Below, one piece after another: positions 34,822-42,849 of a DNA stretch of 64,000 nt. The DNA is from an uncultured Oscillospiraceae bacterium (GTDB lineage: Bacteria; Bacillota; Clostridia; Oscillospirales; Oscillospiraceae). A program made the translations under genes and the position numbers. The stretch lies in NCBI GenBank assembly GCA_905234625.1, contig CAJOIC010000009.1:1-64000 (forward strand), read 5' to 3'. The first letter of the stretch is position 1; every line of letters begins with the position of its first letter. The notes under the pieces are model-generated. The model was not told where the DNA came from and ran no database searches. It saw nothing but the letters and a program-made list of their open reading frames with translations.

Positions 34822-35181
34822 ATGACAAATCCAGTACGGCGGGGCGATATTTTCTATGCCGACCTGAGCCCGGTGGTGGGCTCGGAGCAGGGGGGCCTGC
34901 GCCCCGTCCTGATTGTTCAGAACGACACGGGGAACCGACACAGTCCCACGGTGATCGCTGCGGCGATCACCTCCCAGGTGGGGAAGGCGCGTCTGCCGAC
35001 TCACATCGAGATCCCGGCGCCGGGCAGCGGCCTGACCCGCGACAGCGTCATCCTGCTGGAGCAGATCCGGACCCTGGACAAATCCCGGCTGCGGGAGCGT
35101 ATGGGAAAGCTGGACGGTCCCACCATGGACCGGGTGGACGGCGCCATCGCCGTCAGCTTCGGCCTGGGAGCCCAGTCGTAA
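34822..35181 (+). CDS. mazF: MazF/NdoA-type endoribonuclease toxin
   Basis: A 119-residue PemK/MazF-fold mRNA interferase. [21 protein letters not shown] and [12 protein letters not shown] are the classic N-terminus, including the catalytic arginine, followed by [10 protein letters not shown] and [15 protein letters not shown] 34822 is the family start; the frame could extend 20 residues to a GTG at 34762, but those residues do not match. The expected antitoxin gene between alr and mazF is missing: only 108 bases separate them and they carry no antitoxin-like frame. Confidence 0.9.
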   Translation: MTNPVRRGDIFYADLSPVVGSEQGGLRPVLIVQNDTGNRHSPTVIAAAITSQVGKARLPTHIEIPAPGSGLTRDSVILLEQIRTLDKSRLRERMGKLDGPTMDRVDGAIAVSFGLGAQS

Positions 35182-35188
35182 ACCGAAA

Positions 35189-35225
35189 CCTCCGTTCATA
35201 GTCTTTCTGTGAACGGAGGTCTTTT
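35189..35225 (+). terminator. Terminator whose stem holds the next ribosome site
   Basis: CCTCCGTTCA (35189-35198) pairs with TGAACGGAGG (35210-35219), followed by TCTTTTT. The right arm contains the GGAGG that serves the ATG at 35227. Confidence 0.8.
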
Positions 35226-35226
35226 T

Positions 35227-35562
35227 ATGAAAATACCGGTGTACATAGATGGGAAGGAAGAGGGCGTGCTGGCCTTGGAGCGCCGCGGCCCCTGGACCCT
35301 GGCGGATGTCAGGGTCCGGGATGTGGGGCGGGTCCTGCGGCTGACGGTGTACGGAGAGCGGACGTATTATCTGGGGGTGCCCGTGCCGGACGGGGAGGGT
35401 CTGCGCCTGACAAAAAAGCTGTCTCCGGCGGAGACAAGGCGATTTCCCCAGGCACCGCGGTACGCTGCGGAGGCCCCCATGGAGCGGCAGAGACCTACTC
35501 CGGAGGCGGATCACGACACGCGACGGGTGCTCTGGCTGGGAGGCAGGCCGCACTATTTCTAG
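35227..35562 (+). CDS. Small conserved-looking hypothetical protein
   Basis: A 111-residue protein, no family recognised. The first 75 residues look like two short beta meanders (MKIPVYIDGKEEGVLALE, LRLTVYGERTYYLGVPVPDG), the rest is a charged Arg/Pro-rich tail. ATG 35227 is used because GGAGG is seven bases upstream, inside a terminator stem. It is located between the MazF gene and the nucleoside phosphorylase promoter. It is cytosolic by composition. Confidence 0.5.
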   Translation: MKIPVYIDGKEEGVLALERRGPWTLADVRVRDVGRVLRLTVYGERTYYLGVPVPDGEGLRLTKKLSPAETRRFPQAPRYAAEAPMERQRPTPEADHDTRRVLWLGGRPHYF

Positions 35563-35579
35563 ACGGGAGCGGTCGAGTG

Positions 35580-35588
35580 TGGTATAAT
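35580..35588 (+). promoter_or_regulatory. Extended -10 promoter of the nucleoside phosphorylase gene
   Basis: TGGTATAAT at 35580-35588 with a poor -35 region. Confidence 0.6.
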
Positions 35589-35633
35589 CTAAGATCATCA
35601 CGCGATATGTGCGGGAACGGGAGGCGTTTCGTC

Positions 35634-36938
35634 ATGCGGATGAACGACCTGATCGAGAAGAAACGTGACGGCGGTGAGCTCACCGGCGACGAGATCCGCT
35701 GGATGATCGAGGGTTATACCCGCGGCGATATCCCGGACTACCAGATGAGCGCCATGTGCATGGCGATCTATTTCCGGGACATGTCCGACCGGGAGACCTA
35801 TGACCTGACCATGGCCATGCTGGATTCCGGAGACCGGGTGGATCTGTCCGGCGTCACCGGCGTGAAAGCCGACAAGCATTCCACCGGCGGCGTGGGAGAT
35901 AAGACGAGCCTCCTGCTCTGCCCCATGGTGGCGGCCTGCGGCGTGAAGATGGCGAAGCTCTCCGGCAGAGGGCTGGGCCATACCGGCGGCACCATCGACA
36001 AGCTGGAGAGCTTTGAAGGCTTCTCCACCGCCATGAGCATGGAGACCTTCCTGCGCTCCGTGAATGAGAACGGCTTCGCCATCGCGGGCCAGACGGGACA
36101 GCTCGTCCCCGCGGACAAGAAGCTCTACGCCCTCCGGGACGTGACGGCCACGGTGGCCTCCCGGCCGCTGATCGTCAGCAGCATCATGTCGAAGAAGCTG
36201 GCGGCAGGCGCGGACGTCATCGTCCTGGACGTGAAGACCGGCTCCGGCGCCTTCATGGAGACGGAGGAGGCTGCCTTCGGTCTGGCCCGGTCCATGACGG
36301 ACGTGGGCGCGCGGGCGGGGAAGAAGGTCATCGCCGTCGTCACCGATATGGACGAGCCCTTGGGCAACGCCGTGGGCAACGCCCTGGAGGTGAAGGAGGC
36401 CCTGGCGGCCCTGAAGGGCCGGTATGCCGGGGATCTCATGGAGCTGTGCCTGACCCTGGGAAGTCAGATCCTGCTGGCGGGAGGCATCGCGCCGGATGAG
36501 GAAAGCGCCCGGGCCATGCTGCGGGCGACCATAGACGACGGCTCCGCCCTGGAGCGCTTCCGACGCTTCGTGGCGGCCCAGGGCGGCGATCCCGCGGCGG
36601 TGGACGACGAGAGCCTCCTGCCAAAAGCGCCGGTGGTGATGGAGGCCGTCAGCCGCCGGGCGGGCTATGTGAAGCGGATGGACGCCCACGGCGTCGGCGT
36701 GGTGAGCATGCACCTGGGCGGCGGCCGTGTCTGGAAGGAGGATTCGGTGGACCTGGCGGTGGGCGTCGTTCTCCACAAAAAGGTGGGCGATCATGTGGAG
36801 GTGGGAGAGAGCCTCGGTACCATCCACGCCCAAACGGAGGAGACCGCCGGGGAGGCGGTCATGCTCCTGCGGGGATGCTATGAGCTCACGCCTGAGAAAA
36901 CAGAGCGTGCGCCGTTCATCAAGGGCATTGTGAGATAA
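35634..36938 (+). CDS. pdp: Pyrimidine-nucleoside phosphorylase
   Basis: A 434-residue enzyme that splits uridine or thymidine with phosphate to base and (deoxy)ribose-1-phosphate. It has the glycine-rich KHSTGGVGDKTSLL phosphate loop, SGRGLGHTGGTIDKLES, and the C-terminal barrel-sandwich domain with HKKVGDHVEVGESLGTIHA. ATG 35634 follows GGGAGG by eight bases. It is transcribed alone; neighbouring genes do not add to its pathway. Confidence 0.94.
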   Translation: MRMNDLIEKKRDGGELTGDEIRWMIEGYTRGDIPDYQMSAMCMAIYFRDMSDRETYDLTMAMLDSGDRVDLSGVTGVKADKHSTGGVGDKTSLLLCPMVAACGVKMAKLSGRGLGHTGGTIDKLESFEGFSTAMSMETFLRSVNENGFAIAGQTGQLVPADKKLYALRDVTATVASRPLIVSSIMSKKLAAGADVIVLDVKTGSGAFMETEEAAFGLARSMTDVGARAGKKVIAVVTDMDEPLGNAVGNALEVKEALAALKGRYAGDLMELCLTLGSQILLAGGIAPDEESARAMLRATIDDGSALERFRRFVAAQGGDPAAVDDESLLPKAPVVMEAVSRRAGYVKRMDAHGVGVVSMHLGGGRVWKEDSVDLAVGVVLHKKVGDHVEVGESLGTIHAQTEETAGEAVMLLRGCYELTPEKTERAPFIKGIVR

Positions 36939-36965
36939 AGACAGAAAAGACGAGGGAGTGGTGAT

Positions 36966-37994
36966 ATGAAGAAGCAAAATCGCGCCATGGAGCTGTACCG
37001 CTTTATCAGCGCGGCGATGATCCTCTGCTACCACTGCCATTGGTTTGCCTTCAGAGAGACGGAGACGGCGTTCAGGGGCTTTTATCTGTTCGTGGAGCTG
37101 TTTTTCATCCTCAGCGGGTTTCTCATGATGCGTTCGGTGCGCCACAGGGTCACGGCGGCGGACCGGGCGGACCCGGCGGGGGCGACTGTCCGGTATATCC
37201 GGGGGCGGCTGCGCCAGCTCTATCCCCATCATGTCCTGTCCTGGGTCCTGGTGGCGGGGATACAAATATACCTATTAAAAAATATCTGGCCTATCCAGGT
37301 GCTCCAGATCGGCTGGCCGGAGCTGCTCCTCGTCAATATTTTCGGATTCGTTCGGGGGGAATACATCAATATCGTCTGCTGGTATCTCAGCGCGTTGGTG
37401 TTCTCATCCATCGTCGTCTACTACCTGATCCTGCGGTGTGAGGATACGTTTATCAAAGTTGTCGCTCCCATCCTTCTGGTGGTATGCTACGGTACGCTGT
37501 TCGACCGGGCCGAATGCCTGGCGGCGACCATCCTGTTCACTCGGTATGCCCCTCACCTGGGTTTCATGCGCGGTCTTGCGGACCTGACGGTGGGATGCCT
37601 GGCGTTTCGGGCCTATGAGTGGATGGAGGATGTGAAGCTCCCCGGGGAGGCAGTCCTGTCCACGCTGCTGGAGGCGGCTGTGTTTCTGACTTCGGCGCTG
37701 TATATGTATCGGTGCAGCAGCAGATACGACTTCCTCTTCGTGCCCCTTTTTTTCGCCTTCGTCATCAGCGTTTTCCGCGGCAGGAGCGTCTTCACGCACC
37801 TGTTCGACAATGGCCTGTCCGCCTGGCTCGGAAGGCAGAGCTACGCGTATTATCTGAACAACATCGTGGTGATCTATCCGTATATGTACCTCTTTCCGGA
37901 GTCGAACATCTGGGCGATGTGCTGGTTCTGCGTGCCCGCCTGCCTGTTGGTATCTGTCGTGACGGGTTACGGGCTTAAAAAGATCACTTGGTAA
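36966..37994 (+). CDS. Acyltransferase 3 family membrane protein
   Basis: A 342-residue polytopic membrane protein. The opening YRFISAAMILCYHCHWF contains the family histidine, and GFYLFVELFFILSGFLM follows as in OafA/YrhL-like O-acyltransferases, which transfer acyl groups to exported sugars or peptidoglycan. About ten hydrophobic segments are visible. RQLYPHHVLSW matches the conserved R-x-P region. No SGNH hydrolase domain is attached. It lies 27 bases after the phosphorylase and shares its transcript. Target glycan unknown. Confidence 0.82.
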   Translation: MKKQNRAMELYRFISAAMILCYHCHWFAFRETETAFRGFYLFVELFFILSGFLMMRSVRHRVTAADRADPAGATVRYIRGRLRQLYPHHVLSWVLVAGIQIYLLKNIWPIQVLQIGWPELLLVNIFGFVRGEYINIVCWYLSALVFSSIVVYYLILRCEDTFIKVVAPILLVVCYGTLFDRAECLAATILFTRYAPHLGFMRGLADLTVGCLAFRAYEWMEDVKLPGEAVLSTLLEAAVFLTSALYMYRCSSRYDFLFVPLFFAFVISVFRGRSVFTHLFDNGLSAWLGRQSYAYYLNNIVVIYPYMYLFPESNIWAMCWFCVPACLLVSVVTGYGLKKITW

Positions 37995-38221
37995 CTGCTG
38001 ATACCAAAGGAAAAAACTGCCATATTTCCGGTAAAATCGAGGGTATGATTCAAACAAATCTAAAAAGTTACAGAAAATAATCATTTTGTAACCATTTTGT
38101 AACTATTTTAAGGCGCTATTGGTATATAGTTATAGGGAAATAGTGTGTATTAAAGTCGGCGGGTAATGTGCTGCCGCATTTTATGCATGACTAAACTTGA
38201 CACGGAGGGAGATCCGGCAAG
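37995..38221. other. Regulatory gap before the cohesin-dockerin locus
   Basis: A 227-base AT-rich stretch without a gene. It holds the direct repeat and weak promoter annotated at 38087-38128 and nothing else recognised. The change from GC-rich to AT-rich sequence begins here. Confidence 0.5.
38087..38128 (+). promoter_or_regulatory. WalR-type box and promoter of the first dockerin gene
   Basis: TGTAAC-CATTT-TGTAAC (38087-38103) fits the known WalR/YycF consensus TGTWAH-N5-TGTWAH. A TGG-extended -10 (TATATA, 38123-38128) lies downstream without a good -35; the box centre is about 40 bases before the predicted start point, right for an activator. Confidence 0.55.
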
Positions 38222-38905
38222 ATGAAGAAAAGAGTGTTTTGTTTCCTGCTGGCCGTCATGCTGATCGTCTGCGTGATGCCGATGGCTGCGCTCGCTGACG
38301 GCGAGGCTTCGGTAACGAATGCCTCTGGAAAGAAAGGGGAGACGATCAAGGTCCCTATCACCGTCACGAGCCCGTCTTACGGCTTCGCGTTCAAGGCGAG
38401 CGTCTCTGTGCCTGACAGCGGTCTGACTTTGAATGACATTACAATCAGCTCTGCCACAATGGCTGACGATGTGAATGTGGACGACGATGTGACCGGAGCC
38501 TTCTATACGATCAATGGCAAGAACATCACGTTCGTGACCGACACCGGCTCGTCCTACGTCGTGACGCTGAATCTCACCGCGGACGCTGTCGGCGAGTACA
38601 ACGTGGGCATTGATATCTCCGAGATGCTGGATTTCGAAGAGAAGGCTGTTATCTCTGCGCCCCTGTCCGCCTCCGGCACGGTGACGGTGGAAGAGGGTCC
38701 GGCGTATTTGCTGGGCGATGTGAACGGAGATGGTAGTGTTAACAGAGCTGACAGAAACTATCTGATCAAAGCCCTGGCGGGATGGGATGGTTATCCGATT
38801 ACAAACAAAGATGCTGCGGATGTCAATAAGGACGGTACAGTTAATCGTGCAGATCGCAACTATTTGATTAAGGCTCTTGCCGGCTGGGCTGGCTATACAT
38901 TGTGA
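38222..38905 (+). CDS. Exported cohesin-like/dockerin adaptor protein
   Basis: A 227-residue secreted protein. Signal peptide MKKRVFCFLLAVMLIVCVMP...ALA ends near residue 24. Residues about 27-158 are a diverged cohesin-like beta sandwich (GKKGETIKVPITVTSPSYGF, then VVTLNLTADAVGEYNVGID). Residues 164-227 form a type I dockerin with two near-identical calcium loops, DVNGDGSVNRAD and DVNKDGTVNRAD, each followed by RNYLIKALAGW. If the first domain binds a dockerin, this is an adaptor scaffoldin joining two components. It stands first in the locus and its promoter carries a WalR-like box. The cohesin call is weaker than the dockerin call. Confidence 0.75.
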   Translation: MKKRVFCFLLAVMLIVCVMPMAALADGEASVTNASGKKGETIKVPITVTSPSYGFAFKASVSVPDSGLTLNDITISSATMADDVNVDDDVTGAFYTINGKNITFVTDTGSSYVVTLNLTADAVGEYNVGIDISEMLDFEEKAVISAPLSASGTVTVEEGPAYLLGDVNGDGSVNRADRNYLIKALAGWDGYPITNKDAADVNKDGTVNRADRNYLIKALAGWAGYTL

Positions 38906-38943
38906 AGTTAGAATCTTTAATACAGAATTAAGGAGACATAGAA

Positions 38944-40950
38944 ATGAAAAAGATTGCTTCAATTCTCTTGATTACAATACTTGTAATTGGTGTTTTGAGC
39001 GTCAGCGCATTTGCAGATGCTGGTACATTTTCGGTAAGTGCTGATAAGGCAACGGTAAACCCTGGGGATACTGTTACTGTATCGTTTAATCTTTTGAGCA
39101 ACCCTGGTATTTGGACTCTGGCTGCGAAGGTGAGCTACGATCCTAGTGCGTTTACAGTTACCAGTAAAACCGTAGGAACTGTATTTACCGACATGGGTAC
39201 ACCGGAGTATGCTACAGAAGCTGCGGGTTCCGCATTGTTCGACCTCGGTGATAGCGGAAAGATCGTAAATGTAACAGGTAACGGCACGATCGGCACGATG
39301 GTTTTTACGGTCAAAAGTGATGCCAAGGCCGGAGCGTACACAATCAGAATCGTGAATGATGAGAGCTATGCTGCTGATGATTCCTCGGTTTCTGTTTCTA
39401 GTGCGTCAACAAGTATTTATGTTGTAGTTCCCCACACCCATACTTACGGCGAGCCCACATGGGAATGGGCTGCGGATTACAGCTCTGCCACGGCCAAGTT
39501 CGCCTGCTCTGAGGGCGACGATACCCAGACCGTGAACGCTACAGTCAACTCCAAGGCTGATCCTGCCGCTACCTGTGAGACTGCCGGCACGACCGTCTAT
39601 ACTGCAACGGCTAGCTTTGGCGGCAAGACTTACACCGATACCAAGACAAAGCCCATCGACGCCCTAACGCATAGCTATGGTGAGCCCACCTGGAAGTGGT
39701 CCGATGACCACAAGTCCGCCACCGCTACCTTCACCTGCGCCAACGACAGCAAGAAGGACCACGTTCAGACGCTGACGGCGACGGTCACCCCTGATTCGAC
39801 TCCCGCTACCTGCGAAAAGGCCGGCGGCATCACCTATACCGCGAAGGTCACTTTCAACGGCAAGGATTACACGGAAGAGTATCTGGATGCAACCGGCAAT
39901 CCCGCTACCGGCCACGAATACAACTTCGCCGATGCGAAATATGATTGGTCTAAAGACTGCAAGACCTGCACCGCGACTGCGGTCTGCAAGCACGGCTGCG
40001 GCAAGAATCTTGTTGAGACTGTTGAAGCTGTAGAGAATGTCACCACCAAAGCTACTTGCACGACCAAGGGTGCTGCCACCATGACGGCTACCTTCAAGAA
40101 TAAGGACTTCGCCACCCAGACCAAGGAAAACGTTGAACTTCCCGCTCTCGAGCATAAGTGGGGCGATTGGGAGGTGGAGACTGCGGCCACCTGCACAACT
40201 AAAGGCATCGAGAAGCGCGTCTGCGCGAATGATCCGACTCACGTTGAGGAGCGGGATATCGACATCGATCCCGATGCGCATACCTATAAGGAAGAGCCTG
40301 TTATCAAGTTGGCCACGGATACGACGAAGGGCACCAAGACCTACACCTGCAAGTACGATGATTCGCACACCAAGACTGAGGAGTTTGAGGCTGAATACGC
40401 TGCCACGACGCCTGTCGAGGGTGTTGCTCCCGAAGCGGAGACTGCTCTGAAGGTCGAGACCGATAAGCTGGACGGCTACTCTGTAGTGTTCTATGAGGTC
40501 GGCGTGACGGCATCCTATGACGATGTGGACGGATTCGAAGTGACAAAGGGCGTACATCCCGGTAAGCCGGTTTACGTGAGATTCAGCTATCCCTCTGGTA
40601 CCGATAAGGCTGATGAGTTCATCATTTTCCACCTGCTTGACGATGGGACCATTGAAAAGTTCAGCGGCAGCGACATCACCAAGGCGGATACTTATATGTC
40701 CATTGATGTCAAGAGCTTCAGCCCCTTCGCTATTGCTTATAAGAAAGCGCCTGTTCAGGATAATTCTTCCGACAACAGCGGCTCTGACGGGGCTAAGGAC
40801 ACCGCCAAGAAGGATACCCAGCAGCCGGATAAGAAGACCTCTTCGCCGCAGACCGGAGATGACAGCGCTGTTGCTCTGTGGACGGTCCTGTTCCTTGGCT
40901 GCGGTGCGACTGCGGTCGTGATCGGGAAAAAGAAGATCTATAACCGATAA
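38944..40950 (+). CDS. Cell-wall-anchored cohesin protein (scaffold)
   Basis: A 668-residue surface protein. Signal peptide ends near residue 25. Residues about 27-165 are a cohesin domain (VNPGDTVTVSFNLLSNPG, KVSYDPSAFTV, GTMVFTVKSDAKAGAY). A long stalk of Cys/His-bearing repeats follows (HTYGEPTWEW and HSYGEPTWKW; ATCETAG, ATCEKAG, ATCTTKG twice). Next is a module ending SFSPFAIAY, an acidic-lysine linker, and a sortase signal SPQTG at 634-638 with a hydrophobic segment and the basic tail KKKIYNR. It would be bound covalently to the wall and present its cohesin to dockerin partners. Base composition is more AT-rich at the 5' end than the housekeeping genes. Confidence 0.85.
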   Translation: MKKIASILLITILVIGVLSVSAFADAGTFSVSADKATVNPGDTVTVSFNLLSNPGIWTLAAKVSYDPSAFTVTSKTVGTVFTDMGTPEYATEAAGSALFDLGDSGKIVNVTGNGTIGTMVFTVKSDAKAGAYTIRIVNDESYAADDSSVSVSSASTSIYVVVPHTHTYGEPTWEWAADYSSATAKFACSEGDDTQTVNATVNSKADPAATCETAGTTVYTATASFGGKTYTDTKTKPIDALTHSYGEPTWKWSDDHKSATATFTCANDSKKDHVQTLTATVTPDSTPATCEKAGGITYTAKVTFNGKDYTEEYLDATGNPATGHEYNFADAKYDWSKDCKTCTATAVCKHGCGKNLVETVEAVENVTTKATCTTKGAATMTATFKNKDFATQTKENVELPALEHKWGDWEVETAATCTTKGIEKRVCANDPTHVEERDIDIDPDAHTYKEEPVIKLATDTTKGTKTYTCKYDDSHTKTEEFEAEYAATTPVEGVAPEAETALKVETDKLDGYSVVFYEVGVTASYDDVDGFEVTKGVHPGKPVYVRFSYPSGTDKADEFIIFHLLDDGTIEKFSGSDITKADTYMSIDVKSFSPFAIAYKKAPVQDNSSDNSGSDGAKDTAKKDTQQPDKKTSSPQTGDDSAVALWTVLFLGCGATAVVIGKKKIYNR

Positions 40951-40986
40951 AGCAAAACCGAATGTATCTTGTGATACATAGATGAC

Positions 40987-41019
40987 CATTGGGAGCGACT
41001 TTTTAAGCCGCTCCCAATG
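40987..41019 (+). terminator. Terminator after the wall-anchored cohesin gene
   Basis: Perfect 11-base arms CATTGGGAGCG and CGCTCCCAATG, followed by a T-rich stretch. A smaller hairpin (ATGTATC/GATACAT, 40962-40979) precedes it. Confidence 0.8.
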
Positions 41020-41050
41020 ACGTATTTGTTTCTGTTAAGAGGTAATGAGT

Positions 41051-42220
41051 ATGAAAAGAATCATATCCGCCCTAATTGCGGTGCTCATGATGCTGTGTAT
41101 CGGCATGCCCGCATTTGCCGATGAGGAAGCATGGGAGGGTGAGCCCGCGATCTCTCCGGATACAACAGAGCAGACCTTGGAGGAAATAACCGATACAGCG
41201 GAAGTGACCGCAGAGAATGTGACGGTCGTAGACGAAGCCCCGGAATCGATCGGTACCGCGGTGCGGGAAGCCGAGGTGCCGGAGTTGGCCGATGAGCAAG
41301 TGGAATGCAATGATGCGGAAGAAAACGAAACATCAGAGTGTCTTACTGCCTCGGACCCTGCAGAGGAGGCTCCGTTCAATGACGCGCTGCCGGAGGAGGC
41401 TCCGGAAGACGAAGCCGAAGCCAAAGAGGCCAAATCGTACAGCGTTGCTTCGCAGATCATCATCAGCGGGATGCCCGATCTGGACAACGATGATCTGTTT
41501 GCCCGCTATGTGGAGATTCAGCTATATGGTCCGGGTGACGTGATGTGGAGCGACGGATGGGAGCTCACCGGTATCAACGCCGTATTGTATGACGCGCTCC
41601 TTGCCGATGTCATCGATGTTGCGGCGGGCATATGTTCATCAACGGAGTTCGTCTATACTGCTGAGGACCTGGGCCTTCCCGAAGAAATTTCAAATGAAGA
41701 GCTGAATTCGATCAATCTGGATGCGATCATGTCCAAACTTGCTGCGGATCACCCCTATGAGCTGTATTGGTATGACAAGACCGTGGGCTGTAATTTCAAG
41801 TCTTTATTCAGCTCTTATCAGGGTGCCGATAGTGTTTTTGATTATAAGATAAATATCACGTTGTACGTCTCCCGGGATTATGCGCTGGGTTCGAGCATCA
41901 CTGATGTCGATACCTCAAACGCGGCGTCGGTCCAGGCGGCGGTCGACAGGGCGCAGGGCATTGTCGCGAAGTATGCGGGCTATTCCGATTTTGACAAGCT
42001 CGTGGCCTACCGGGATGAGATCTGTAGCCTGGTATCCTACAATGACGAGGCGGCAGGAAACGAGTCCACACCCTTCGGCAACCCCTGGCAGCTTATCTGG
42101 GTGTTTGACGGCGATGATTCTACGACGGTGGTGTGTGAGGGCTACGCCAAAGCGTTCAAATACCTTTGTGATCTGACGGAATTCGACAATGATCGTGACC
42201 GGCGATATGTATACCTATAA
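41051..42220 (+). CDS. Transglutaminase-like exported protein, N-terminal part (frameshifted)
   Basis: First fragment, 389 codons, of a secreted transglutaminase-like protein. The signal peptide MKRIISALIAVLMMLCIGMPAFA is clear; then come about 100 acidic residues and the start of a transglutaminase-core domain with the catalytic Cys362 in VVCEGYAKAFKYLCDLT. The frame then runs into DRDRRYVYL and stops. The matching histidine and aspartate lie in the +1 frame from about 42189, so one net base gain (or two lost) near 42175-42200 splits the gene. ATG 41051 is used because AAGAGGT is seven bases upstream. Without the second part this fragment lacks two of three catalytic residues. Confidence 0.8.
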   Translation: MKRIISALIAVLMMLCIGMPAFADEEAWEGEPAISPDTTEQTLEEITDTAEVTAENVTVVDEAPESIGTAVREAEVPELADEQVECNDAEENETSECLTASDPAEEAPFNDALPEEAPEDEAEAKEAKSYSVASQIIISGMPDLDNDDLFARYVEIQLYGPGDVMWSDGWELTGINAVLYDALLADVIDVAAGICSSTEFVYTAEDLGLPEEISNEELNSINLDAIMSKLAADHPYELYWYDKTVGCNFKSLFSSYQGADSVFDYKINITLYVSRDYALGSSITDVDTSNAASVQAAVDRAQGIVAKYAGYSDFDKLVAYRDEICSLVSYNDEAAGNESTPFGNPWQLIWVFDGDDSTTVVCEGYAKAFKYLCDLTEFDNDRDRRYVYL

Positions 42221-42782
42221 TAACGCCGATGGCGGAGGCCACATGTGGAATGTCGTGGCCATGGACGACGGGGAAAATTATATTGTGGACGTGACAAACT
42301 GTGACGAGGGCACCATCGGCGCGCCGGATCATATTTTCCTGACAGGATGCGACGGCAGCGTCTCCCAGGGCTATGAGTGCAAATGGGGGACCGGAAACGC
42401 TATGTGGGTAAGGTATACCTACGATGAAGATACGCTTGCGTACTATGACGGAGCTCAGCTGACCCTGTCCTCGGAGGATTACGAGTATGTGCCCCAGGAA
42501 GATCCGGACCCACCTCAGCCGCTTCTGGGCGATGTGAACGGAGATGATCAGGTGAACGCTGCGGATCTTCTGCGCATGCTGCGCTATTTGAACGGTGAGA
42601 AAGTGGACTTTGACGAGAGTGTCGGCGACGTGAACGAGGACGGCAGGATCGATCTCGGCGACCTCATCCGGCTGCTTAAGATTCTGATCAGCTCTGCCTC
42701 CTCCGGAAGCTCTACTCCGGCGCCCATCAGCTCGAAACCCGGAAACTCACCGTCGGAGACCAAAACGCCCCCAACAGGCTGA
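42189..42782 (+). CDS. Transglutaminase-like protein, C-terminal part with dockerin (frameshifted)
   Basis: Second fragment of the same gene, 197 codons, with no ribosome site of its own. It opens with the rest of the transglutaminase core: the histidine in GGGHMWNVVAMDDG and the aspartate in YIVDVTNCDEG. A dockerin follows (about residues 113-170) with calcium loops DVNGDDQVNAAD and DVNEDGRIDLGD, each followed by a leucine-rich helix (LLRMLRYL, LIRLLKIL). It ends in a Ser/Pro/Thr tail. A joined protein would be an extracellular cross-linking or peptidase-like enzyme held on a cohesin. Translation from 42189 alone is unlikely to be useful. Confidence 0.75.
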   Translation: MIVTGDMYTYNNADGGGHMWNVVAMDDGENYIVDVTNCDEGTIGAPDHIFLTGCDGSVSQGYECKWGTGNAMWVRYTYDEDTLAYYDGAQLTLSSEDYEYVPQEDPDPPQPLLGDVNGDDQVNAADLLRMLRYLNGEKVDFDESVGDVNEDGRIDLGDLIRLLKILISSASSGSSTPAPISSKPGNSPSETKTPPTG

Positions 42783-42802
42783 TATAAATGATAAAAGAAA
42801 AA

Positions 42803-42840
42803 AGGCGTACCGAAGAGAGCTTCTCGGTACGCCTTATTTA
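42803..42840. terminator. Bidirectional terminator between convergent genes
   Basis: AAGGCGTACCGA (42803-42814) pairs with TCGGTACGCCTT (42825-42836); T-rich sequence follows on both strands. Confidence 0.82.
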
Positions 42841-42849
42841 TGCTTTGGT

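Noticed and set aside
38222-40950. A conventional cellulosome gene cluster
   Set aside because: No glycoside hydrolase, carbohydrate-binding module or multi-cohesin scaffoldin is present; the only GH gene (23515-25203) is cytosolic and lacks a dockerin.
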